Of a stretch of 9,505 nucleotides of DNA, positions 1 to 5,617 are shown in pieces. Source of the stretch: Deltaproteobacteria bacterium. Its GTDB lineage: Bacteria > Desulfobacterota > Desulfobacteria > Desulfobacterales > SG8-13. The translations under genes and the position numbers were made by a program. Each line of letters starts with the position of its first letter. Within the stretch, counting starts at the first letter, position 1. The notes beneath the pieces were generated by a model, which was not told the origin of the DNA, did no database searches, and saw only the letters and a program-made list of their open reading frames with translations. The stretch spans positions 1 through 9,505 of the forward strand of contig JAHEIV010000080.1 of assembly GCA_024639205.1 (NCBI GenBank), given 5' to 3'.

Positions 1-256
1 AAATCAGCGGAACCAGCTCTCCGGTGTGATCCGGATGAAGGTGGGTATAACAGATGTGCGTCAGGTCGAATATGCTGGTTTCAGCTTCCAGCAGGCGACG
101 CATCGTACCCGGGCCGGAGTCGATCAGTATTCGTGACCGGCCGACTCGAACAAGAGCTGCGCAGGCGCTGCGCTTCAAGGAGGGCACACAGGTACCCGAT
201 CCGAGAATCGATACCGATATGGCTGTGTTTCCGGTGGGCATGTTTATCGTTTGCAT
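1..256 (-). CDS. Metallo-beta-lactamase-fold hydrolase, N-terminal part (cut by window edge)
   Basis: This is the first 85 codons of a longer gene that runs off the left edge. The visible protein begins with a beta-strand and glycine turn (SILGSGTCVPS, residues 16-26), then a strand ending in LIDSGPGT (44-51). It then carries the zinc-binding signature THLHPDHTGE (71-80), whose H72, H74, D76 and H77 match the HxHxDH motif of the metallo-beta-lactamase superfamily. The opening LGSGTxxPS and the DSGPG loop resemble the ribonuclease Z/ElaC-like and related hydrolase branches, but the part that would decide the substrate lies outside the window. The start is uncertain. ATG at 256 has GAGG only two bases away, while ATG at 241 has the same GAGG 17 bases upstream. 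The gene is co-directional with the DHH gene, 127 bases downstream of its stop. The fold is well supported; the function is not known. Confidence 0.85.
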   Translation of the reverse strand, partial: MQTINMPTGNTAISVSILGSGTCVPSLKRSACAALVRVGRSRILIDSGPGTMRRLLEAETSIFDLTHICYTHLHPDHTGELVPLI

Positions 257-265
257 CACCTCAAA

Positions 266-293
266 GTATTAATTCAAAAGGAAAACATTTCAA
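266..293 (-). promoter_or_regulatory. Possible promoter of the metallo-hydrolase gene
   Basis: Reading the minus strand, TTGAAA (288-293) and TAATAC (266-271) are separated by 16 bases. The -10 box is so close to the ATG at 256 that the transcript would be almost leaderless, unless translation starts at 241. The match is only moderate and the region is AT-rich, so this is a weak candidate. Confidence 0.22.
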
Positions 294-383
294 GAGGGAA
301 ATTGACATTCAACACGTGCCCCGTACCGCCGGTGCGTGCGGATGGAAACCGGAAAGCAGCAATTTTTGAAAATAAGGATAGTT

Positions 384-1364
384 TCAGGCGCGGCGCTCGA
401 TGCAACGGATAAGCCAGTTCAGCAGTTTTCTGTCGTCCCGATGATCGATCGTTGCCTTCAGATCCGCCAATGCGATTTCCGCTCGCGCCATGCTCTTGTG
501 ACCACCGGCCGATCCGACCTGACCGAAACTGACGTTCGCCAGTTTGCCGGCGTTTTTTCGGATACCGTCGTTTCGCAGGATGATGATCAGTTTGCGCCTG
601 TAAACGCCGGAAATGATGCTCCAGGAAACCGTGTTGATCCGCATAAAAAAGTCGGCGATCAAGACGCAGACATCCGGATTGACCACCGTACCCAGATGGA
701 CATAAACGCGGTTTTTCCGGACGCGCATATGGGTGAGGGCCTTCTTATAATACTTGATATACTCGAACTGGATCTCGGCCTGTTCTATTTTACGCGCCAG
801 GTGCGGATTCGCATGTTTAAAGAGGTATTGAAACGCCCGCACATCTTCTATCAACGTCTGGCGCTGAAAGTTGGCGGTGTCGGTTTTAATGGCGTGGAAA
901 AGACCGGTGGCCAGACGAACCGAAGGTTTGATTTTGGCGGCTCGCAGGTATTCGGTCAGAATACTCGCCGTTGCGCCGTATTTGGGCCGGATATCCAGAT
1001 ATGGGGCTTTTACGCCGGTATCCGGATGGTGATCGATGATCACCTGGGGTTCAAAACCCAGAAATTCCGGATTGTGGTCCGGTTGGGAGTCGACCATGAC
1101 AACCCGGCTGTAAAAGGAGGGGTCGGTTTCATCCAGATGGGTCAGCTTGACTCCCAGCAGCCGGATCATGGTCAGATTGTCCGGCCGATTGATAACATTG
1201 ATGTGGCCGATGGCGGTGTTGGCCACCTTGTGCCACAATAGCCTGCTGACGGCCATGGCACTGGCAATGGCGTCCGGGTCGGCATTGATCAGGATCAGTA
1301 TGCTGTCATTTCCGGAAAATTGCTCCTGGAAGCGTCGCAATCTTTCGGATGCAGAGATGGCCAT
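384..1364 (-). CDS. DHH/DHHA1 family phosphoesterase (NrnA-like)
   Basis: The protein has the two-domain layout of DHH phosphoesterases, which use Mn2+ to hydrolyse short oligonucleotides, pAp or cyclic dinucleotide products in the cytoplasm. Counting from ATG at 1364, the DHH domain shows ADPDAIASA (28-36), VDSQP (91-95) and IDHHPD (110-115). The C-terminal DHHA1 domain ends with GSAGGHKSMARAE (about 285-297), the usual GGH substrate-binding loop. The length of 326 residues fits the NrnA group. NrnA proteins generally have His four residues before the first Asp of motif I; here that position is Leu, so metal binding may differ. The start is chosen at 1364 because GGGGGA lies nine bases upstream. 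The in-frame ATG at 1373 almost touches that sequence. The gene lies 75 bases downstream of clpB on the same strand with no clear terminator between them, so read-through is possible. The family is secure; the exact substrate is not. Confidence 0.9.
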   Translation of the reverse strand: MAISASERLRRFQEQFSGNDSILILINADPDAIASAMAVSRLLWHKVANTAIGHINVINRPDNLTMIRLLGVKLTHLDETDPSFYSRVVMVDSQPDHNPEFLGFEPQVIIDHHPDTGVKAPYLDIRPKYGATASILTEYLRAAKIKPSVRLATGLFHAIKTDTANFQRQTLIEDVRAFQYLFKHANPHLARKIEQAEIQFEYIKYYKKALTHMRVRKNRVYVHLGTVVNPDVCVLIADFFMRINTVSWSIISGVYRRKLIIILRNDGIRKNAGKLANVSFGQVGSAGGHKSMARAEIALADLKATIDHRDDRKLLNWLIRCIERRA

Positions 1365-1373
1365 GAGAATCAT

Positions 1374-1379
1374 TCCCCC
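1374..1379 (-). promoter_or_regulatory. Ribosome binding site that favours the 1364 start of the DHH gene
   Basis: The minus strand reads GGGGGA here. It is nine bases from the ATG at 1364 but directly adjacent to the alternative ATG at 1373, so the downstream start is preferred. The pairing with the anti-Shine-Dalgarno sequence includes one G-U pair. Confidence 0.5.
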
Positions 1380-1439
1380 AGAGGCTTCCAGAAATCATAC
1401 GATGGGTGCTGGGGGATTACAACCCCAAATGACTTCTCA

Positions 1440-4028
1440 TCAGCGGCTTTCGGTGCTGAAATGCAACCGGTCATCGGATGCGTCGACCCGGATTCGATCG
1501 CCGTCGCGAAGATCTCCCTGCAAAAGAGCCATGGAAAGTTCGTTTTCTATGTATTTTTGAATTGCCCGCTTCAACGGACGCGCACCGTAGACCGGATCGT
1601 AGCCCCGGTCTGCCAGGAACTGTCTCGCTTCCCCGGACAGCACCAGCTCAATGCCTTTGTCGGTCAGCCGCTGGTCGAGTCGGCGGACCTGGATATCGAC
1701 GATGGCACCGATTTGATCGGCCGTCAGGTTATGGAAAATGATGGTTTCGTCGATTCGGTTTAAAAATTCCGGCGCAAAATTCGCTCGCAAGGCTTCGGTC
1801 ACCCGCTTGGTCATCTCTTTGTGGTCATCGGCTCCCAGCTCCTGTATCCACTGGCTTCCAACGTTGGAGGTCATGATGATGATGGTGTTTTTAAAATCGA
1901 CCGTGCGACCATGACCATCGGTCATGCGACCGTCGTCGAGTATCTGCAGCAAAATGTTGAACACTTCCGGATGGGCCTTTTCGATCTCATCGAACAGTAC
2001 CACGGAGTATGGGCGTCGCCGAATCGCCTCGGTCAGATAGCCACCCTCCTCGTAGCCGACATATCCGGGTGGGGCACCGATCAGTCGGGCGACAGCGTGT
2101 TTTTCCATATACTCGGACATGTCGATCCGTATGATGGCCTGCTCGCTGTCGAAAAGAAACTCCGCCAGGGCTTTCGCCAGCTCGGTCTTTCCCACGCCTG
2201 TCGGTCCCATAAATATGAAAGAACCAATCGGCCGATTTGGATCCTGGAGGCCGGATCTGGCCCGACGGACGGCGTGCGATACCGCCTGGATGGCTTCTTG
2301 CTGTCCGATCACTCGCCTGCCCAGGCGCTCTTCCATGCGGACTAATTTTTCCCTTTCCCCTTCCAGCATCCGGCTGACGGGAATACCTGTCCAGCGGGCA
2401 ATCACTTCAGCGATATCCTCATCGTCTACCTCCTCTTTGAGCATTTTGCGATTTAGCTGCAGCTCTGCCAACCGGGCATTGGCGGCCGTGAGCCGGTTTT
2501 CCAGCTCGCTGATGCGGCCGTATCGAATTTCGGCCACTTTCGCCAAGTTACCTTCTCTTTCAGCCTGCTGGGCCTCGATACCGAGCTGCTCTTGCTGTTC
2601 TTTGATGGTTCGGATGCTCTGGATGAGATCTTTTTCGTTTTGCCAATGGGCCCGCATGTCCATCAGTTCGGCCTTGGCTTCACCCAGCTCGGATTCCAAT
2701 CGCACCAGTCGCTCCCTGGATGCCGTATCGGTCTCTTTTTTCAACGCTTCTCGTTCAATCTCGTTTTGGGTGATCTTGCGCTGAATTTCGTCGATCTCGG
2801 CCGGCATGCTGTCGATTTCGATTCGCAGCTTGGAGGCGCACTCGTCCATCAGGTCTATGGCCTTGTCCGGTAAAAAACGGTCCGAAATGTAGCGGTTCGA
2901 CAACACCGCGGCGGCCACAATCGCCGAGTCTTTGATCCGAACCCCATGATGGACCTCATATTTTTCTTTCAACCCACGCAGTATCGAAATGGTGTCTTCT
3001 ACGGTCGGCTCCTTCACCAGTACCGGCTGAAACCGGCGCTCCAGGGCCGCATCTTTTTCGATGTGTTTGCGGTATTCATTGAGAGTGGTAGCCCCGACAC
3101 AGCGAAGGGTTCCGCGAGCCAGAGCAGGTTTGAGCATGTTGGAGGCATCCACGGCGCCCTCGGCAGCTCCGGCTCCCACCAACGTATGCAGCTCGTCGAT
3201 GAACAATATGACGTCCCCTTCAGCCTTTTCCACTTCTTTAATGACGGCCTTTAACCGGTCTTCGAATTCACCGCGGTATTTGGCCCCGGCAACCAGTGCT
3301 CCCATGTCCAGCGCAACCAGTCGTCGGTTCTTCAGGCTTTCGGAGACATCACCCGCCACGATTCGTTGTGCCAGGCCTTCGACGATAGCCGTTTTACCGA
3401 CACCCGGTTCACCGATAAGCACCGGGTTGTTCTTCGTGCGGCGGGACAACACCTGTACGATTCGGCGAATCTCATCATCCCGGCCGATGACCGGATCCAG
3501 CTTGCCGACACGGGCCATATCCGTCAAATCTCGGCTGAATTTATCCAATGCCTGGTATTTTTCTTCCGGATTGGGATCCGTAATGCGCTGCGAACCGCGG
3601 ATTTCCATCAACACCTGTAAAACAGCATCCCGGGTGATTCCGTGTTTCTGCAGCAAGCGGGAGCTCGAGCCTTTTTTTTCATCGCAGATTGCCAGCAGTA
3701 AGTGTTCTACACTGACATATTCGTCTTTCATGGCGGCCGCTTCTTTAAATGCGGCATCGAGAATTGCCTTGGCTCTAAGGGCAAGATGCGCCTCTGTCGG
3801 TTGGCTGACCGTGGGAAGTTGTTCGATTGCCCGAGCCGCTTCCTTGGCAACCCCGCCGATGGACACACCCAGTTTTCTCAGTATCGATCCGGCGATCCCC
3901 TGTTCGTCCCCGAGCATGGCGGACAGCAGGTGTTCGGGTTCAATCTGGGAATTCTGATTTTCATCCGCCAGCGACTGAGCCTGCTGAATAAGTTCTTGGG
4001 ATTTGAGCGTAAATTTGTCAAATCGCAT
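1440..4028 (-). CDS. clpB: ATP-dependent chaperone / disaggregase ClpB
   Basis: ClpB is the cytoplasmic Hsp100 ring ATPase that, with DnaK-DnaJ-GrpE, threads aggregated proteins through its pore. The 862-residue product has every part of the family. It has two Clp_N repeats (1-145). The first AAA+ domain has Walker A GEPGVGKT (206-213), pore loop AKYRG (249-253), Walker B VILFIDE (273-279) and the arginine finger pair R331-R332. A charged coiled-coil M domain (about 405-530) separates ClpB from ClpA and ClpC. The second AAA+ domain has GPTGVGKT (608-615), pore loop GYVGYEEGG (655-663), SVVLFDE (675-681) and sensor-2 GARPLKR (815-821). The start is set at 4028 (MRFDKFT, the usual ClpB N-terminus), with AGGGG eight bases upstream. 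An in-frame ATG six codons earlier has no ribosome site and would add an atypical extension. No truncation or lost key residue is visible. Confidence 0.98.
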   Translation of the reverse strand: MRFDKFTLKSQELIQQAQSLADENQNSQIEPEHLLSAMLGDEQGIAGSILRKLGVSIGGVAKEAARAIEQLPTVSQPTEAHLALRAKAILDAAFKEAAAMKDEYVSVEHLLLAICDEKKGSSSRLLQKHGITRDAVLQVLMEIRGSQRITDPNPEEKYQALDKFSRDLTDMARVGKLDPVIGRDDEIRRIVQVLSRRTKNNPVLIGEPGVGKTAIVEGLAQRIVAGDVSESLKNRRLVALDMGALVAGAKYRGEFEDRLKAVIKEVEKAEGDVILFIDELHTLVGAGAAEGAVDASNMLKPALARGTLRCVGATTLNEYRKHIEKDAALERRFQPVLVKEPTVEDTISILRGLKEKYEVHHGVRIKDSAIVAAAVLSNRYISDRFLPDKAIDLMDECASKLRIEIDSMPAEIDEIQRKITQNEIEREALKKETDTASRERLVRLESELGEAKAELMDMRAHWQNEKDLIQSIRTIKEQQEQLGIEAQQAEREGNLAKVAEIRYGRISELENRLTAANARLAELQLNRKMLKEEVDDEDIAEVIARWTGIPVSRMLEGEREKLVRMEERLGRRVIGQQEAIQAVSHAVRRARSGLQDPNRPIGSFIFMGPTGVGKTELAKALAEFLFDSEQAIIRIDMSEYMEKHAVARLIGAPPGYVGYEEGGYLTEAIRRRPYSVVLFDEIEKAHPEVFNILLQILDDGRMTDGHGRTVDFKNTIIIMTSNVGSQWIQELGADDHKEMTKRVTEALRANFAPEFLNRIDETIIFHNLTADQIGAIVDIQVRRLDQRLTDKGIELVLSGEARQFLADRGYDPVYGARPLKRAIQKYIENELSMALLQGDLRDGDRIRVDASDDRLHFSTESR

Positions 4029-4036
4029 ACACTGTA

Positions 4037-4041
4037 CCCCT
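4037..4041 (-). promoter_or_regulatory. Ribosome binding site of clpB
   Basis: The minus strand reads AGGGG eight bases before the ATG at 4028. It lies inside the six-codon extension that would result from the upstream ATG at 4046, which supports starting ClpB at MRFDKFT. Confidence 0.65.
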
Positions 4042-4076
4042 GTCATCTATTTCCGTGTCTATATCGGATCGTTTCG

Positions 4077-4104
4077 AATATAAGCACACAACCATGAGTG
4101 TCAA
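4077..4104 (-). promoter_or_regulatory. Sigma70-type promoter of clpB
   Basis: On the minus strand a perfect TTGACA (4099-4104) and TATATT (4077-4082, five of six matches) are separated by 16 bases. Transcription would begin near 4070, giving an untranslated leader of about 42 bases to the ATG at 4028. No sigma32-type CTTGAA/CCCCAT pair was found in this intergenic region, so a housekeeping promoter is the best-supported origin of the clpB transcript. Confidence 0.65.
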
Positions 4105-4114
4105 ATGAAATCAT

Positions 4115-4145
4115 ATTACTATATATACCATTTTATATTAGTAAT
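4115..4145. repeat. AT-rich imperfect inverted repeat upstream of the clpB promoter
   Basis: ATTACTATATA (4115-4125) is mirrored by TATATTAGTAAT (4134-4145), with one extra base in the right arm and eight bases between them. It lies just upstream of the clpB -35 box, where a regulator or the alpha subunit of RNA polymerase could bind. It could equally be a chance product of AT-rich sequence. The rest of 4029-4295 holds no gene or clear terminator. Confidence 0.45.
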
Positions 4146-4295
4146 GAGTGGGTTTTCGATGCGTGCTTTTTGCAGAAAGAGGATGGCGGGTAGCCCTCAC
4201 ACCGGATACAGACTCCGAATCAATTCTCGGCGATCCGAAGCCTGGGTGGAGGGAAAAACAATGGCAGCGATAAAACGATGAGACAAACAAGCCGA

Positions 4296-4733
4296 TCAGA
4301 GGCGGCGGATCATTTCACGAGATTCTCCGGCCGCATCGATTTGTCGTTTAAAAGGAGAGTTGATAAAAGAGCAATACAAAATGAAGTCTTCGAGCTGTGT
4401 GCGCTGTGCGGTTGTCAGATCACCGAATTCGACGCTCATTCGTCGAACGGATACGGCGCTGAAGATAAATTCGTTCGGCAATTCGTGGTCTGTTACCGTA
4501 CGAAAAGGAATATTATCCAGATAAAAGCGGGGCTTGTTCAGCAGAATAAGCAGATCATGCGACGGCGACGGATCAATTTCCGTATCGATGTATTGGAATA
4601 AAAGGCCCCCCAGTCCAATATTGATCATCTGGCCCAGAATTTCTGCTTTCGGGTTCAGCGCAACGATTACACCATCCAGGGCGAGATAGCGGACATGCCG
4701 TCGCTTTTCGAAAGTTGACATGGCTGGCAGCAT
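4296..4733 (-). CDS. PilZ-domain protein, stand-alone
   Basis: The 145-residue product is essentially one PilZ domain. It has the RxxxR element RRHVR (11-15), a beta-barrel core, the second element as NIGLGG (38-43), and the family-typical ending RRMSVEFGDLTTAQRTQLEDFI without further domains. PilZ domains bind cyclic di-GMP and pass the signal to partner proteins controlling motility, polysaccharide production or attachment. Here the usual D/NxSxxG reads NxGxxG, so the Ser is replaced by Gly and nucleotide binding is not assured. There is no signal peptide or membrane segment, so it should be cytoplasmic. The start at 4733 is chosen because AAAGGAG lies ten bases upstream; an open frame continues back to 4889 but crosses the promoter and encodes no domain. 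The next gene downstream is clpB, 267 bases away with its own promoter, so they need not be co-regulated. The partner and output are unknown. Confidence 0.85.
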   Translation of the reverse strand: MLPAMSTFEKRRHVRYLALDGVIVALNPKAEILGQMINIGLGGLLFQYIDTEIDPSPSHDLLILLNKPRFYLDNIPFRTVTDHELPNEFIFSAVSVRRMSVEFGDLTTAQRTQLEDFILYCSFINSPFKRQIDAAGESREMIRRL

Positions 4734-4743
4734 TTTTCTTCTG

Positions 4744-4750
4744 CTCCTTT
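4744..4750 (-). promoter_or_regulatory. Ribosome binding site that decides the PilZ gene start
   Basis: The minus strand reads AAAGGAG, a near-perfect Shine-Dalgarno sequence ten bases before the ATG at 4733. It rules against the longer reading from 4889. A second ATG four codons further on (4721) would be 22 bases away and is less likely. Confidence 0.7.
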
Positions 4751-4808
4751 CTGGAAGCATTCCGGCTTGCTTCACAACATATTGTGGCCATATCAATAAA
4801 CTACACAA

Positions 4809-4838
4809 AATATAGCAGTATACACGTCTACGTGTCAA
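4809..4838 (-). promoter_or_regulatory. Sigma70-type promoter of the PilZ gene
   Basis: On the minus strand TTGACA (4833-4838) and TATATT (4809-4814) are separated by 18 bases, the same two boxes as in the clpB promoter. Transcription would start near 4802, giving a leader of about 70 bases before the ATG at 4733. The spacer holds a perfect inverted repeat, listed separately. Confidence 0.55.
4822..4835. promoter_or_regulatory. Candidate operator: 14-bp inverted repeat inside the PilZ promoter
   Basis: ACACGT and ACGTGT form perfect arms around a two-base centre (CT). The repeat fills much of the spacer between the -10 and -35 boxes and covers part of the -35 box. A protein bound here would block RNA polymerase, so repression is the natural reading. 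The site is also near the divergent selenoprotein operon and could affect both. The binding protein is unknown. Confidence 0.45.
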
Positions 4839-4857
4839 TAACAAGATGACATTTTGA

Positions 4858-4886
4858 TTGACTGGGTCAGCATCCTGCCATAAGAA
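4858..4886 (+). promoter_or_regulatory. Possible promoter of the selenoprotein redox operon
   Basis: TTGACT (4858-4863, five of six matches) is followed after 17 bases by TAAGAA (4881-4886, three of six). The -10 box is poor, so the site may need an activator or may not be the true promoter. It is the best plus-strand candidate in 4734-4990 and would give a leader of about 98 bases. The stretch contains no gene. Confidence 0.28.
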
Positions 4887-4990
4887 CACAAAGAGCGGAC
4901 GGCCGATTCATCCAGAATGCATTTTACACGACCGCATGCAACCACCAGGAATAGGTACCGTTCACCAACGGGATCATTGAGGAGGGGCAC

Positions 4991-5563
4991 ATGAAAGGTT
5001 TCACGACGAAGATGGTATCCATCATTTTCTTATGCTCTATGTCGGCGATGATGGTAACGGCTGCCACGCAACCGCCTCCGTCAGGCGGAGTGCTTCCAGC
5101 AATTGTCCTGCCGGCACCGGATCAGCCGGAGCACCAGACCTACCTCGGGATTCAGGGGAAACAATCCTTTACCATACCGGATATCGATGCCCAGATCGTC
5201 ATCGTCGAGATCTTCAGCATGTACTGACCGCACTGTCAGCGGGAGGCTCCCACTGTCAACCGGATTTATCGTAAAATCGAAAGCAGTCCAAAATATCGGG
5301 GCCAGGTCAAATTAATCGGTATCGGTATCGGCAATTCGGCATTCGAGATCAACCATTTTAAAAAAACCTATGACATTCCCTTTCCACTCTTTGCGGATGC
5401 CGATTTTCAGATTCACAAACAACTCGGTGAAGTCCGGACCCCTTATTTTATCGGTGTTCGCAATAATGCCGATGGAACCCACAAGGTGTTTTATTCCAAG
5501 CTGGGAGGACCGAAGGATGCCGGCAAAATGCTTGAGAAACTGCTGAAGGACAGCGGTTTGTAG
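4991..5563 (+). CDS. Exported thioredoxin-fold selenoprotein with UPHC active site (in-frame UGA read as Sec)
   Basis: This gene is read through a UGA at 5225-5227 as selenocysteine, giving 190 residues. An ATG with AGGAGG five bases upstream begins a signal peptide (hydrophobic about 8-25, likely cut near VTA/A). A proline-rich linker follows (about 28-48), then a thioredoxin-type strand ending FSMY, then U79-P-H-C82, which corresponds to the CPHC redox motif known from DsbA. After the UGA the same frame stays open for 111 codons. That stretch contains helix QREAP, strand VKLIGIGIGN (106-115), YDIPFPLFADAD (127-138) and VRTPYFIG (148-155) with the cis-proline P151, all typical of TlpA/redoxin proteins. 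There is no DsbA-like helical insertion, so a TlpA/redoxin relative fits better than DsbA. A SECIS-like hairpin follows the UGA. Automatic annotation would report a 78-residue fragment or a pseudogene. Likely role: a periplasmic thiol or peroxide oxidoreductase; its substrate is unknown. It is first of three redoxin genes, 54 bases before the next. Confidence 0.88.
5225..5227 (+). other. Selenocysteine codon (recoded UGA)
   Basis: The UGA lies exactly where a redox-active cysteine is expected, between FSMY and PHC, and the frame continues as clearly homologous thioredoxin-fold sequence to a TAG at 5561. It is followed by C. Decoding would need SelA, SelB, SelD and tRNA-Sec encoded elsewhere in the genome. 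Confidence 0.87.
5228..5258 (+). promoter_or_regulatory. Bacterial SECIS element (selenocysteine insertion hairpin)
   Basis: Directly after the UGA the RNA can fold as follows. GGGA (5241-5244) pairs with TCCC (5248-5251) around the loop GGC (5245-5247). Below a C-A mismatch, CAG (5237-5239) pairs with CTG (5253-5255). Below a T-T mismatch, TG (5234-5235) pairs with CA (5257-5258). The apical loop starts 17 bases after the UGA and begins with GG. This agrees with the known bacterial SECIS pattern (short upper stem, G at the start of the loop, loop roughly 16-37 bases from the UGA) and resembles the AGGUCU apex of E. coli fdhF. SelB would bind the loop and deliver Sec-tRNA. The hairpin lies inside the coding region. 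Confidence 0.8.
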
Positions 5564-5577
5564 CACCGCGGGAACAG

Positions 5578-5592
5578 TGCCGGCTACCGGCA
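5578..5592 (+). repeat. Short GC-rich hairpin between the selenoprotein and peroxiredoxin genes
   Basis: TGCCGG (5578-5583) and CCGGCA (5587-5592) form a perfect six-base-pair stem with the loop CTA. No T-run follows, so it is not a proper terminator. It may act as an mRNA processing or stability site that sets different amounts of the two proteins. It ends 14 bases before the AAGGAGG of the next gene. Confidence 0.4.
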
Positions 5593-5617
5593 ATTCTATG
5601 ATCAAGGAGGAGAACCA

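Noticed and set aside
336..1241. Plus-strand open frame of 301 codons across the DHH gene
   Set aside because: It lies antisense to a gene with clear DHH and DHHA1 motifs and shows no domain, signal or ribosome site of its own.
1404..1428. Hairpin TGGGG/CCCCA after clpB as a terminator
   Set aside because: The stem has only five pairs around an eight-base loop and no T-run follows on the minus strand, so it is not a convincing terminator.
3061..3957. Plus-strand open frame of 298 codons across clpB
   Set aside because: Its Ser/Arg-rich, low-information protein is the typical antisense shadow of a conserved gene; ClpB is intact on the other strand.
4081..4104. CIRCE-like element (HrcA operator) in the clpB promoter: minus strand TTGACACTC and GTGTGCTTA
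   Set aside because: Each arm matches seven of nine consensus bases, but the arms are six bases apart instead of the fixed nine and are not well complementary to each other. Most of the left-arm match is also explained by the -35 box.
4734..4889. N-terminal extension of the PilZ protein with a hydrophobic stretch
   Set aside because: The extension runs through the predicted promoter and the ribosome site at 4744-4750, so it is leader DNA rather than coding sequence.
4991..5227. A separate 78-residue protein, or a pseudogene with a nonsense mutation
   Set aside because: The UGA falls exactly on the active-site residue, the frame continues without any other stop as conserved thioredoxin-fold sequence, and a SECIS-like hairpin follows. 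A random nonsense mutation would not produce all three.
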